64,000 nucleotides of DNA from contig NC_084707.1 in assembly GCF_033807575.1 (NCBI RefSeq), positions 20,756,550-20,820,549 on the forward strand, read 5' to 3'. Positions 1 through 10,019 of this stretch are shown in pieces. Position 1 is the first letter of the stretch. Each line of letters opens with the position of its first letter. The DNA is from Cydia pomonella (lineage: Eukaryota > Arthropoda > Insecta > Lepidoptera > Tortricidae). Made by a program: the position numbers and the translations under genes. The notes beneath the pieces are model-generated. The model made no database searches. It saw nothing but the letters and a program-made list of their open reading frames with translations, and had not been told where the DNA came from.

Positions 1-533
1 TTCGAGAAATGGGCCCCTGGACTTTTCTGATTATCATAACAGTAAGGAATCAGAATTCAGTTGAATCGAACCTTGATCTCATGTTGCCGTCACTCACAGT
101 GCATCGCTTTTACATTCGCGTACGTGTAGGAATAAATACATGCGAAATGGATTGTGAATGAGAAAAGTCCGTTTAATATGTCCCGCATCGGTTAAAAATT
201 ATAGAATGGAGCGCATTTGACAGTTACATTAATAAATTGTCTCACTACAAAGTTTCAAGCGTAAAAAACAATCTAAGAAGGTATTGTATTATTACCGTCG
301 TAGCGCGTGCGCGCGCAGCTGTCGGCGCAGATGCGGGATGCGCCTGCGTTGAACTTTGCCGAGCCACCAGGCTATTAAGACATAAAGGACTATCGCCCTC
401 GACTTCGTAGTCGTTTATTTAACCTCATTTTCATCCGCTCTCTCAACATTTGAGTTCTTTGAGAGCTCAACACCATTAAAAGAAAATATGATTTACATGT
501 CAAGACCCTACCTACAATGGTTTCTTCTTCTTC
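1..533. other. No gene seen; AT-rich with one GC-rich patch
   Basis: No coding or repeat structure was recognised. A short GC-rich patch at about 300-365 contains alternating GC/CG stretches but no convincing promoter elements or splice sites. Confidence 0.5.
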
Positions 534-618
534 TCAGCATATATTCGTCCACTGCTGAACATATGCCTCTTTCATGGATTTCCATGTTGTTCTGTATGCG
601 GCGGTTCTATTCCAGGCA
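534..618 (-). pseudogene. LINE reverse-transcriptase ORF, last ~28 codons (relic)
   Basis: Read on the minus strand this ends with WKSMKEAYVQQWTNIC and a stop. A tryptophan-rich ending of the form DRxxWKSMKEAYVQQW is the usual C-terminus of a non-LTR retrotransposon ORF2 abundant in Lepidoptera. The open frame upstream loses similarity within about 30 codons, so only the 3' tip of the element is present, as expected for a 5'-truncated insertion or an old decayed copy. The same ending (QQWTNIG) recurs at 61,701. The clade is not determined. Known family pattern, recognised by eye. Confidence 0.6.
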
Positions 619-982
619 ACGGAACGGACTAAGAAACGGAATATTTTAATGTGTAAAGATACTATATTATGAGAAATATATGAAGGCCACAATAACTCCT
701 GTTTCCCATTAAATGCTAAATAACTCAAAAGTCAAGAACTTTTAATCATGGGCTACTTTATTTTTGGACGCGAAGTAAAGAACAAAACGATTACTTAGTT
801 AAAACTTATTTTAATCATAATAATATGGGCTAATTTCTACATTCTTGTTTTGTAATTTTTGATAAACAGGCTTCAGGCATAATACAATATTTTCCTGTAA
901 AACAATAGAGCTTACCGTAAATTAATATTCAGCACTAACTAGAGAGTTAGTTATTAATACAAACAGATCGGTTTTTTTTTTA
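619..982. other. No feature seen
   Basis: AT-rich sequence without recognisable genes or inverted repeats; it may be the remainder of the host sequence next to the LINE relic. Confidence 0.4.
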
Positions 983-1105
983 AACAAGGTGAGGCCGCCA
1001 TAAAAAAACAACGCACCACCATCGCCTAAAGCGGGTGGTTCTGGCAGATGTTGCTGTAAGGACGGTCGGTGAACCTAATGCCATGTTTAAAAAATACCTT
1101 AGGCT
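983..1105 (+). repeat. Dispersed repeat, copy A
   Basis: About 110 bp containing GCGGGTGGT, TGGCAGATG and AAGGACGGTCGG in this order. The same motifs in the same order and orientation occur at 1797-1912, so this is a two-copy local or dispersed repeat. No coding potential and no terminal inverted repeats were seen. Possibly a fragment of a mobile element. Confidence 0.5.
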
Positions 1106-1177
1106 CGCATATATGTTTGCATATTAGGTTAACAAGATAGCTAAGTTGATAAGGTATTTTTCTTTTTTTTAACCTAA

Positions 1178-1312
1178 CTAGAAAAAAATCTCCCATCGTT
1201 TTCTCCATTCCACTCGGTTGTTGGTATTTTCCTACCATTTCGTCCAAGTCTGCCCGCCATTTTTTTCGTTTGCCTGCATCTCGGCTTTTCACCATCCATC
1301 GAAATAAAATTG
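1178..1312 (-). pseudogene. Frameshifted LINE ORF2 C-terminus
   Basis: The minus strand reads KRKKWRADLDEMVGKY and then, after a frame change, RVEWRKRWEIFF. This matches the order of the conserved tail GRPxxRWxDDL...W...GEAF that ends many LINE reverse-transcriptase ORFs in insects. The frame break and missing glutamine-glutamine-tryptophan end show a decayed copy. It is distinct from the relic at 534-618. Recognition is from motif order only. Confidence 0.5.
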
Positions 1313-1383
1313 GCCAACATTAAAAATTTAAACGTTAGGGATTTCTTGATCAATAAGGTCCACAACTATGTCCTCCACTAATA

Positions 1384-1617
1384 ACTCGGTATCTTTAGGT
1401 ATTTAAATAAGTTAACAAACAATTTGTATATTTTCTGGTAGTTATAACATTTATTGGTTAACCAACCATATACAAAAGCGCCTGGATCGGTCACTGAACG
1501 ACCTGACTTTAACCTACATTTTTTTCTCATGTAAAGTTTTTATCTACCCTCAATTGGCTTAAGACATTTGAGGGTAGATTTTATTTACTTTTATTCAAAT
1601 ACCTAAAGATACAGAGT
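1384..1617. mobile_element. MITE, 234 bp, intact copy
   Basis: Inverted termini begin ACTCGGTATCTTTAGG on the left and, as reverse complement, ACTCTGTATCTTTAGG on the right, continuing about 27 bp with few mismatches. AATA lies directly outside both ends and is the probable target duplication. The inside holds a small hairpin around TCTACCCTCAA. There is no ORF, so this is a non-autonomous DNA transposon. A second copy lacking its right end lies at 7126-7338. Confidence 0.75.
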
Positions 1618-1796
1618 AATAGTGTTAACGAGAGAATTTGTTGTTCTGCAGATGCGTCAACCGTAAACGTGATCACCAACCCTATCCCCACACAAAGCTT
1701 GAGTTTGCTCTTCGGATATGTTTTGACTGTTTTGTACCTATAAATAGTACCACCTTATCAAAGAGAAATAGCTAAAATAACACGGAATTATTAAGA

Positions 1797-1912
1797 CAAA
1801 TAAGGTGCGGCTACCAAAAAAATGGCAACGCACCAGTCTAAGGCGGGTGACGTTGGCAGATGCCTTGGCCGCAAGGTAAGGACGGTCGGCGACCCTAATA
1901 TGCACCATGTGG
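1797..1912 (+). repeat. Dispersed repeat, copy B
   Basis: Second copy of the 983-1105 repeat, sharing GCGGGTGACGTTGGCAGATG and AAGGACGGTCGG. It flanks the MITE at 1384-1617 on the other side. No coding potential. Confidence 0.5.
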
Positions 1913-2735
1913 CGTATACCATCTATCGATACTTAATAATCGCCTCCTGCATACGTTTTTTTTAACTTACATTTTTCTAAGCTTTTGAAAAATAAATCTA
2001 TGTAGAAATCATTGGGTTATGTTAGATTAGATTGGTGACCCTTTTAAATACCGGACAGTTAAAAAATGTTCCATTTCGGGCAAAAGAAAATTCGGCAAAT
2101 GAAACATCGGTCAAATTATATTTCGTGTTTTCGATGTAAGCTATTGGTTGGTAATGAAGCTCTCATTTTAAAGGATGACTTTAATAATAATGACATGTCA
2201 GTATTGAAGTTAACCGGTTACCAATAACTTTTGAGTTGAAGGATATGAACTGAGAAATCTCTTAATTTACATATTTGATATAATATAAGCAAAAATATTT
2301 ATTTAACCGTCACCTAGCCTATTGGAAAGTTATTCTATTTCACCGATGACTTTGCAAAATCTATTGCACACGACGCTTCGTTATCACACGTTACAGCGAA
2401 CGTTGGCCTTTCAACCTCACCCCACACGCAAGGTGTTCTTTTTTGCCCCTTCATAAGACGAGTGTTTCAAAATGTCAATGGAAGAATGTTCATACTCATG
2501 TTAAACGGCTTTAAAAAAACTAGAACATTTTTGGTTTAATTATAGACTCAATGGCGTTGGGTTAAGAAAGATTTTTCAATGCATTGTTTGTGACTGAATG
2601 CTCTTGTTACATCAATACGCGTTGTATAGTACCCATTAACCCCTTGAATAACAATGATAACGCGTTTGCTATTCTTGTTTCTAAATTAACTGCGCTTAAG
2701 GTCATTGGTCATTTGCTATCACTTGTATTTTTTTG
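1913..2735. other. No gene seen
   Basis: AT-rich, no supported feature. The stretch at 2040-2110 (repeated ATTTCGG / CATCGG phrases) has the flavour of degenerate repeat sequence but cannot be assigned. Confidence 0.4.
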
Positions 2736-2885
2736 ACCCCCGAGGCAAAACGAGGGGTTTCTTTGACGCCAATGTCTGTCCGTCTATCTGTCTGTGACAT
2801 CGTAGCTCTCAAACGAATGTACCGATTTCGATGCGATTTTTTTACGTGAAAGCGAATTTTTTAATTAACGGGTATGTAGGGCTAA
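2736..2885 (+). repeat. Dispersed repeat with CCCC/GGGG hairpin and GTCT tract
   Basis: A small hairpin (GACCCCCGAGGC against GAGGGGTTTC) is followed by a short degenerate GTCTGTC tract and GACATCGTAGCTC ... CGATTTCGATGCGA. This arrangement is typical of a common lepidopteran dispersed repeat. Ends are not defined and no ORF is present. Confidence 0.4.
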
Positions 2886-3075
2886 CGAATATAATATATA
2901 TGTACATCATTTGTTTTTGACTTTTCCCTTTAGCGTAAATAGCTTGTTAGTTGTCCTTATTTGACTTAACGTAACTCACTTAACGTGACGTAACTCACTT
3001 TGTGTATTTAAAGTTCTTGTACTTATTCATCGTTTGACAGTTAAAGTGCCAATTCGCATATTTACAATACAAATC

Positions 3076-3210
3076 TATAGTCTGTCATACAACTTTGTCA
3101 GTAGAAAAAGGCGCGAAATTAAAATTTACTATGGGACGAAAACCCTTCGCGCCTACATTTTTTAAATTAACAGCTGTTTGTCGACTGACGAAAATAGCTT
3201 GACAAACTAT
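3076..3210 (+). mobile_element. MITE of the TATAGTYTG family, copy 1
   Basis: Imperfect inverted termini, TATAGTCTGTCATAC on the left and TATAGTTTGTCAAGC (reverse complement) on the right, each followed by TTTGTCAGTAGA-like sequence. The core contains GGCGCGAAATT and its inverted partner CCTTCGCGCC. Related copies lie at 38,226, 42,456 (inverted) and 59,960. Target duplication is probably TA. No ORF. Confidence 0.65.
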
Positions 3211-3930
3211 ACATATTATTACTTTATCACAGATACAACAATATCATATGGCTGATGGCTTTATTTTACGATTATGCTACTTTTTTACGACACGATTTTA
3301 TTCTGATTTTAATAAGGGCAAAATAGTTCTAATTAGTTGATATCATTCAAACCACTAGGCACTATGTTACAGATTGCAGACTGCAACGAAGAAATATTAT
3401 ATATTTGCAAGTTCCACTCAACTGCAGCTTAGTTTCCGATGTAAAATACCACTATAACTTTCTACCAATGGTTTAGTAGCTCTTAAATTATAGGAAAGCG
3501 ACAGGGCAGTACTTTTAGAAGGACCCCGCAATACAGAAGTCGGTTCTTTAATGGGACCAATACGTAACTGTCATTTCGGAGCTAATACTGTATAAATATA
3601 ACCTCTCGCAATACTGTTTTACTTGTAAATCTAACTACAAATATTAATTAATGTCATAGTAACTTGCAGATTGCTGTTCGGTGTATAGGGCAAGTCCGAG
3701 TAAGTCAAAGGACAATGTGACAGTAACGTATATGGAGATAATACATATAACTCTTAAATTAGCAGAAGCAGGGTATTCGTAATATTTTCTTGATGTCAAA
3801 CGGGTACGAAAATGTGTAGATATACAAATTACAATTGGGGGATAGTCTTAATGTATCTTTCAGTAGGAGTAGGAGAGAATGCGCTATTATTGTTTGTCCT
3901 TGTCACAGTATTTTTTATTCCCCACCTTAA
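3211..3930. other. No gene seen
   Basis: AT-rich, no supported coding or repeat structure. Confidence 0.4.
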
Positions 3931-4077
3931 ATACAACTACAACCCCGCCTACAACTTATCTGCTTTGCCTAAAGGTTGACTGGTAGAGAATGCCTTACGG
4001 CATTAAGTTCACCTATTGTACAGTGTGTTTTCTTATGTGCAATAAAGATTAAATAAATAAATAAATAAATAAATTAT
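3931..4077 (+). mobile_element. Retroelement 3' end with AAAT tail
   Basis: GACTGGTAGAGAATGCC ... GCATTAAGT is followed by GTGCAATAAAG (a polyadenylation-type signal) and a run of AAAT repeats at about 4049-4073. This 3' tail plus simple-repeat end is a familiar lepidopteran non-LTR or SINE terminus. The 5' part is missing or unrecognisable. Plus-strand orientation follows from the signal and tail. Confidence 0.55.
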
Positions 4078-4813
4078 AGTATGGTTTATGGTGGGCAACA
4101 AATAACCCGACCAAATTATGTAGGTTGTTTTTTGGTATGTTGTCAGGAATGTTAAAAAATGTTTTTGATTTTGTCGCATTGCATTATGTTCCGTCTCTCA
4201 TGGGCGCACGTGTGTAGAACATCTATATTAACATACCATCTATGCCCTATCGTGTTATTTAGCTGTGCTGATCATTTTACTGAGCATAATGATGAATCGC
4301 AGTTGGATCATAAATCCTTTTAGATAATGACGGAAAAAAGTAAAATGAATGAAGCAAAAATTTTAGAAGGAATTTTGAGGGAAAGAGAGGGAGGGAAACG
4401 TGGGAAAAAGCCTACTACTCGCTGATGAACAGCTAAGATAATGACTCAACCGTTGTTAATACGTTAGAATTGTTAAAACCTAATATAGCTGGAACTCAAG
4501 TATAAAGCATCTAGATTTGTTCAATAAGTAATTTATGATATTTGCGCTATTTATTGACGCACTTCATTGGCGCTCGTGATTCATTTTCGCTAAACATATT
4601 CGATATCTGCTGTCACTAGATAAGGTTTCCGCGTTTCCCTATTAGGTATGACAATATCGGTATTTATTCCCAAGTGTAACCGAACTATACTCTATTGATG
4701 TATTGTTAAGAAGTTACATAGCTACTGGGCTTACTGGCACAGTGTGTTATGCGTAAATTGTATCAGTAAAAAATATGCTTCTTCAGTTCTGGATACTAAC
4801 GAAGTATTTTCTT
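4078..4813. other. No gene seen
   Basis: AT-rich, no supported feature apart from simple purine-rich stretches (about 4365-4410). Confidence 0.4.
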
Positions 4814-5079
4814 CAGGGTATTTATTTAGCCACCAGCAATAATTTACGGGCTGAATATATACATAGGTCATACTGAGCAACTTTTACTATGAGACCAACA
4901 CCGAAATCGAGAAAAAAGAATTTTCTCTCCCACAGAAAATGTCAAGGACAGACAGCCAAAATGAATGAAACAGCCTATTTTTTTTGGAGATTCCGGGTTT
5001 GGTCCCATAGTAAAAGTTGCTCAGTATGACCTATATATTCAGCCTGTAAATTATTGCAGGTGACTAAATAAAAAGCCTG
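4814..5079. mobile_element. MITE with ~85-bp inverted arms
   Basis: The left arm CAGGGTATTTATTTAGCCAC and onward pairs with the right arm read in reverse (CAGGCTTTTTATTTAGTCAC) for roughly 85 bp, including TACTGAGCAACTTTTACTAT on both sides. The loop is about 100 bp and has no ORF. Target duplication is not clear. The termini beginning CAGG suggest a cut-and-paste DNA transposon derivative. Confidence 0.7.
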
Positions 5080-5246
5080 TATAACTATTAGATTTATCTC
5101 CAAATGTATGCTTTGAATTTTTTCTGTAAGCAAAATAAATAAATAACTTTATAGCATGAGTTAAGTTTTTTCGTTGAACACGTTCAAACCTTCTAATTTT
5201 TACAAGTTGTATATACCCAAATCGTTAACTTTTATTTTGTTCACAG

Positions 5247-5306
5247 GAAAGACCCCCGTTTTCGCGAACGAATGATTGAGGAGACGAAGAGTTCTCGTCA
5301 CTTGAG
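5247..5306 (+). CDS. Candidate 60-nt internal mini-exon
   Basis: A pyrimidine-rich acceptor (TTTATTTTGTTCACAG) precedes a 60-nt segment ended by a donor (GAG/GTACGC). One frame is open throughout and reads KDPRFRERMIEETKSSRHL, charged and protein-like; the other two frames carry stops. Length is a multiple of three, so inclusion or skipping would keep frame; it would begin and end in phase 2. No protein family was recognised. It sits alone in AT-rich sequence, as an exon in long introns would. The splice sites and open frame are seen; that it is a real exon is inference and could be chance. Confidence 0.35.
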
Positions 5307-5819
5307 GTACGCTATCAATTCCATCTTTAAGCTTGGAAAATAAATCTCAAATATATTTTAGTAATAAGAATTCCACGCAGAATCCAATCCACCAATTCCT
5401 GTATTGCAAAGTAGTGGACCAAGTACAAAACTATTACTAAACTACTCTATCAATCTAACTTAAGGTAAGGTATTCCTTCCAGACAAATCGCGACACAAAT
5501 GGCTACCGGCTGGATCTAATAAGGTTTAAATACTTGCAATACCTTTCAATCGATCTTCGATTGCAGCTTCTATAGTTTGAGGTATGCAACAGTGGTCCAA
5601 TGTTGATAGATTGGGCCATAGATTGCTGATGAGGCCATCGAACCTTTATCTGACATTATCTTGAACAATGCGGATGGACCCGATCATGATATTGCCGTTA
5701 CATTATCTTTGAGTCTTTGAGCGCGGTTAAATCGAGCGTAGTCATGTTGTGGGTTGCTGTGGATTGAGGGAAATATAGCTGTAACTGTGTATAGTTTTTA
5801 ATTTGCTTTAGTTTAATCT
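5307..5819. other. No further feature seen
   Basis: AT-rich sequence. A 15-nt stretch at 5565-5579 is bounded by an acceptor-like and a donor-like site, but it is too short to support. Confidence 0.35.
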
Positions 5820-6330
5820 TAATTTCATTTTACCCGTTTACCAAAATTCCTAGATTTCAAAAGGGAATAGTTTCAAACTGCCTAAATCTCAGAATGCCTA
5901 ACTTTTTTTCTCAAATTACTACATTCCCAAAATGTCTAAACTTCAAATTGACGTGATATCAAAATACCTCAATGTCAACTTACCTACATTAATGAGTGCT
6001 ATTTTATCCAATATTATTCGTCTTTAGCTCCGGCATATTGTTAAAAAATACTGTAAATACGACAAAGGTTATTAAAATGCTCTTAAGATATAATTAAACT
6101 TAGTGTATTCATAAAAGATTCCATCAGATTATTCGATATTTGATGAAACATACTTTTTGACATTTAGGTAATTTGAGACTTGGACGATATGAATAAAAGT
6201 CATTATGACATTCGGCCATTTTAAGAAGGAAACAATTTGATATTTAGGCATTTTGGGACTGAGTTGCTATGAAATTTAGGAGATATAAATACAATGGCAT
6301 TATGATATTTAGGTGCATTGAAACCAAAGC
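5820..6330. repeat. Diffuse foldback of short motifs
   Basis: The left half repeats variants of AAAATGCCTAA / TGCCTAAATCTCA (for example 5880-5970). The right half repeats the inverse, GATATTTAGGCATTTTG and GACATTTAGGTAATTTG (6140-6325). The two halves therefore form an imperfect inverted repeat built from a motif of roughly 12-20 bp. No ORF and no defined termini. Likely an old foldback or satellite-like element. Confidence 0.5.
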
Positions 6331-6449
6331 CAAATAAATCGTTGATGTTGATGCCAATTACATCTGAATCAAGAAGCTTCGAAACTTGAAGTAACAATTA
6401 ATAATATTGAGAAATCATATTCCAGCCCTGGGCACTGGAGGCCTTGGTT

Positions 6450-6639
6450 ATTTTTAGGATTCCGTACCAAAAAAATACAATAGGGACCCTTGTGCAACTC
6501 TGTCCGTCCGTCTGTCTGTCCCGGGTTCAAATCCTGGTAAGGGCATTTATTCATGTGATGAGCATAGATATTTGTTCCTGAGTCATGGATGTTTTCTATG
6601 TATTTAAGTATTTATAAATATGTATATATGCCCTGTATA
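6450..6639 (+). mobile_element. Chimeric repeat: (GTCT) repeat fragment joined to SINE body
   Basis: The left part (to about 6518) is TTCCGTACC ... GTCTGTCTGTC, resembling the start of the repeat at 7339. It joins directly to CCCGGGTTCAAATCC at 6519, which is the B-box region of the tRNA-derived SINE seen complete at 50,942, and continues with that SINE's body (GTGATGAGCATAGATATTTG). The tRNA head with the A-box is missing. The SINE tail is cut by the MITE at 6640. Confidence 0.65.
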
Positions 6640-7105
6640 CAGGGCGTCCCAAGACTATGCGACATCAAGGGAAAGTACCTTAAATATAAGACATAGGATA
6701 TTTTGCTAAAAGGAGACTTTATTTTATTTTCCAAACTGAGTAATACTGCATTCAAAGATTTAAAAAGAATAAGTTACTTTGTTTGGAAATCGAACCGACT
6801 CAAATGTGAAAAAAAAACCACCTGTATTTTTATGATGCCAATCGAAAGAATGCATAAAAAATAAGTCATCTCAGAAATATGATATCGCAAAAGAAATTAA
6901 TAGAGTAAAATTTTTGATTAAAATTTCAAGATTCGGTTTAATTCCCAGAAAAAGCAAGCAGTTTTCAATTTTTTTTTAGAAATTCTTTGAGTGCAATATT
7001 ACTTACTTTTAAAAAAAATAAAATAAAATCTTCTTTCTGCAAAATATCCTATCTACGATATTTAAGGTACTTTCCCTTGATGTCCCATAGTCTTGGGATG
7101 CCCTG
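6640..7105. mobile_element. MITE, 466 bp, mariner-like ends, inserted in a SINE
   Basis: Termini CAGGGCGTCCCAAGACTATG (left) and CAGGGCATCCCAAGACTATG (right, reverse complement) extend as near-matching inverted repeats for about 67 bp. TA lies immediately outside each end and TATA can be read on both sides. The AT-rich centre has no ORF. The SINE tail motif ATATCGTTGTCTA resumes to the right, showing insertion into the SINE. TA target and CAGGG ends suggest a Tc1/mariner-type derivative (inference). Confidence 0.75.
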
Positions 7106-7338
7106 TATATATCGTTGTCTATAGTCTGTATCTTTAGGTATTTAAAAAAAGGTAAACAAACAATTTGTACATTTTCGGGTAGTTTTAATATTTATTGGTT
7201 AACCAACCAAATACAAAACCGCCTGGATCTGTCACTGAACGACCTGACTTTAAACCTACATTATTTGATCATGTAATGTTTTCATCTACCCTCAGCTGCC
7301 TTAAGGAGCCATTTGAGGGTAGATTTTGTTTACCTTTT
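7106..7338. mobile_element. SINE tail remnant plus right-truncated MITE copy
   Basis: 7106-7122 carries the SINE tail motif TATATCGTTGTCTA. From about 7126 the sequence matches the MITE at 1384-1617 (GTATCTTTAGGTATTTAAA, AACGACCTGACTTTA, GAGGGTAGATTTT). Its right terminus is missing, replaced by the repeat that starts at 7339. Confidence 0.6.
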
Positions 7339-7392
7339 AGGGTTCCGTAGCCAAATGGCATAAAACGGAACCCTTATAGTTTCGCCATGTCC

Positions 7393-7439
<47 letters not shown>

Positions 7440-8022
7440 CGAGGCTTTGCTCCGTGGTCGTTAGTGCTAGAAAGCTGAAATTTGGCATGGGTATATAAAT
7501 CAATAAAGCCGACAAAGTCGTATAATAAAATCTAAAAAATAATTTTTTTTAGGGTACCTCCCCTACACGTAAAGTGGGGGTGAAATTTTTTTTTCGCTTC
7601 AACTCTAGAGTGTGGGGTATCGTTGGAAAGGTCTTTCAAAACTAATAGGGGTTTTCAAGAAACATTTTTTGATAAAGTGAATATATTCGGAGATAATCGC
7701 TCCGAAAGAAAAAAAAAATGTGTCCCCCCCCTCTAACTTTTGAAGCTTAAGAAAGACATTAAATGAAAACTATAGCGGACATGATCAGTTTAGCTGTTTT
7801 TGAGTTATCGTAAAAAGTTTTCCCTTCATAGTAAAAAGACTTACTTTAATTAGGTACTGATTATGCAAATTTGACTATTTGTTTAACTCGGGGGAAAGGT
7901 ACCGTTTCATCCCTTGGTTAACAGTTTACTATACTTTAAGCTCCAGTTTAGCTTATTGTGACGGAAGAGTAACTACGGAACCCTACACTGAGCGGGGCCC
8001 GACATGCTCTTGGCCGGTTTTT
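7339..8022. mobile_element. Dispersed repeat, ~0.68 kb, with GGTTCCGTAG ends
   Basis: AGGGTTCCGTAG at 7339-7350 is matched by its reverse complement CTACGGAACCCT at 7973-7984, and the element ends with GACATGCTCTTGGCCGG. It includes a long GTCT microsatellite. This layout matches one of the most frequent dispersed repeats in Lepidoptera. Class not certain: the inverted ends favour a DNA element, but the sequence continues about 38 bp beyond the right one. A short minus ORF overlapping the left end is a by-product of the GTCT tract. Confidence 0.6.
7393..7439 (+). repeat. (GTCT)n microsatellite
   Basis: About eleven uninterrupted GTCT units within the dispersed repeat, likely length-variable. 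Confidence 0.9.
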
Positions 8023-8438
8023 GTTTGCTTCGGTTCATAATATACTATGTAGAGCATTCGACTACACAGTCCCTTTTAATCTGGTGTCCAATAGTGACAG
8101 ACTAGATGAAGTTATTTCCCAGTTTCCTCTGCTGGCTTGGCGTATAGGTTTTTGTCGGGTCGGATGCGCCCGCCCATCCGGTCATGCGATACGTTTCTTG
8201 ATCGACGGAATTTTTTAAACAAATTAACAGGAGAAATGCAGTGTATGAAGGTTCTTGGACTGATCTACATACCTGATTATGTATGCCTTTTTGTTACTAA
8301 AGATTTTTATGGAGATTTAAGAAAATAAAAACTGATTTCTGAGGGCATAATCAATATTTATTACACTATTATATAAAATCACCGCCTAAAACAAAAACAA
8401 TTAATAAGCAACGTTCTAAAATATACTTGTGATATTAA
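8023..8438. other. No gene seen
   Basis: Two overlapping short ORFs at 8021-8328 have no recognisable domain, begin inside the preceding repeat and are not supported as genes. Confidence 0.4.
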
Positions 8439-8931
8439 GGGCCTGTTTCACAATGTCCAAGTAAAGTCCTTAATAAGCTATTTGCGACTTATCTGACGAA
8501 TAAACGGCCCGATTCGAAGTACGAGATACAATAACGATAAGTTCTGGTTTAAATAAATTCTTATTTAGATATCGTTTGTATGTCGAATAATTGACAGAAG
8601 CAGCTCGATTCGTGCAACCAATGTCACTTTGACGTTAGAAATGTCGTAGATAGATCTTATTGAGATCACAGCGGAATCGAAATAATCGTCAATTTTTGAC
8701 ATGTCGTTTAGTTATCGATCTTTTAAAGATCTTTCCCAGATTTTAAACGTGTCTTAATCATTATTCGAACCGGCCCGAAAGTCATCGTTGGCGTTTCATA
8801 ATCTTTAATTAAGCTTAACTGGTAGATAAAGTGCTAAGTTTTGCAGGAAATTTTATCTGGCGGTTAATTTATTTGTTAATTAGCTATCCAATACTTTACT
8901 TGGACATTTTGAAAAAGGCCCTAACTGTACA
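8439..8931. mobile_element. PIF/Harbinger-type MITE, interrupted by another MITE
   Basis: Termini GGGCCTGTTTCACAATGTCC (left) and GGGCCTTTTTCAAAATGTCC (right, reverse complement) are near-matching and continue with AAGTAAAGT. TAA flanks both ends (8436-8438 and 8932-8934). A 3-bp TAA/TTA duplication with GGG-beginning termini is the hallmark of PIF/Harbinger elements. No ORF. The insert at 8505-8777 is a separate element. Confidence 0.75.
8505..8777. mobile_element. MITE nested in the 8439-8931 element
   Basis: Ends CGGCCCGATTCGAA and (reverse complement) CGGGCCGGTTCGAA face outward; the interior contains several GATC-centred inverted stretches (about 8655-8735). Similar ends occur at 41,938. 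The target duplication is not resolved. It must be younger than the element it interrupts. Confidence 0.65.
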
Positions 8932-8934
8932 TAA

Positions 8935-9950
8935 TTAGGTGTAAAGTTATTCCAACCGTGTCACTTTTGTTTAAACGTTCTAACTTACAAGAGATTATTG
9001 CAGACGATTGTTATATTTATTAAAATTTCCAGTATAAATCAGTTAAGCGTAGAGAAATGGTTAATAGTTGATATTAATAAAATGAAACTGTAACGCAATT
9101 GACGTGAAGAAAAGTGCACAAAATTCAGCGTACGATAGCCGTTATCAGCGCGGCGCCGTGTTATCGAGCCAGTCCAAATCGAATTGCCGTTTCTCTTTAC
9201 TCTATGTGAACATTCACAAAGGTATTTTACTAGGAAATAAATGAGTAATAGTGCCAGAATTCAATTTAACATGCGTAAAGGTTGAAACGAATTTGAGTTA
9301 GCTCTAAATCGCGTTATATATAAATAAATAAATATGCGTTTATCTATTTCATATTGTCGTACCTACCGAGTATTAACTCAGGTTTCTGTCGTTAAATTCG
9401 TTTTCTTTGTTTGTGTACAGTACTTTGTTGATGAGTGAGAAATTAAATAAAGTGTTTTGTGTGTGTGTGTGTTTTTTACTGCTGCCGATAAGATAGGCAC
9501 CAGCTGGTAGGTTGCTAAACACAAACGTTCTAAAAAAGGGGGCTACGTAAATGAAGCACCAGGCATATTCAAAAATGTTAAATAGGATAACAACATTCAA
9601 TTATTTTAACTTTCTGATTGTGTTTCTAGAGCTGAATGTATACTTATGTTAATTTTTTTTCTCTAATTCGATCACATCCTATTGTCGTCATTATCGAATC
9701 TCTGATTTCATTTCGTTTGGATACATTATCTTATCGCATTATTGCATGATAGAGCGTTCGTGCGTGCGTCGTCTGTTGACAAATAGCGCAGGAACTGTTT
9801 GTAATGTGTCCAAATCCGCGTTACGAGCCATCGGCGCCGCTGTATTGTTTATGCCCACAACTACTTCATCAGTAATTAGTTAAGCAATCGTTTTTTCCAT
9901 TTAAGCGCATTCAGCAAGTGACGACCCGCTGCTAGTGTCAGCGTATTCAA
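8935..9950. other. No gene seen; short GT microsatellite
   Basis: Mostly AT-rich. A (GT)n tract lies at 9459-9472. CpG content rises towards the right (about 9120-9180 and 9740-9850), possibly upstream flank of the promoter-like segment at 10 kb. No ORF is supported. Confidence 0.4.
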
Positions 9951-10019
9951 CGGGCTCACTTCTTTCGAAAACGTAACCTCAATCTTGTAGCATCGTTATC
10001 ATAAACTGCTACCGAATGC

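Noticed and set aside
1642..1790. Terminal exon after TTGTTGTTCTGCAG
   Set aside because: The acceptor is good and two frames stay open for 28-38 codons, but there is no start, partner exon or family match, and the stretch lies among repeats.
7330..7515. 61-codon minus ORF with repeated QTDR
   Set aside because: Translation of the GTCT microsatellite.
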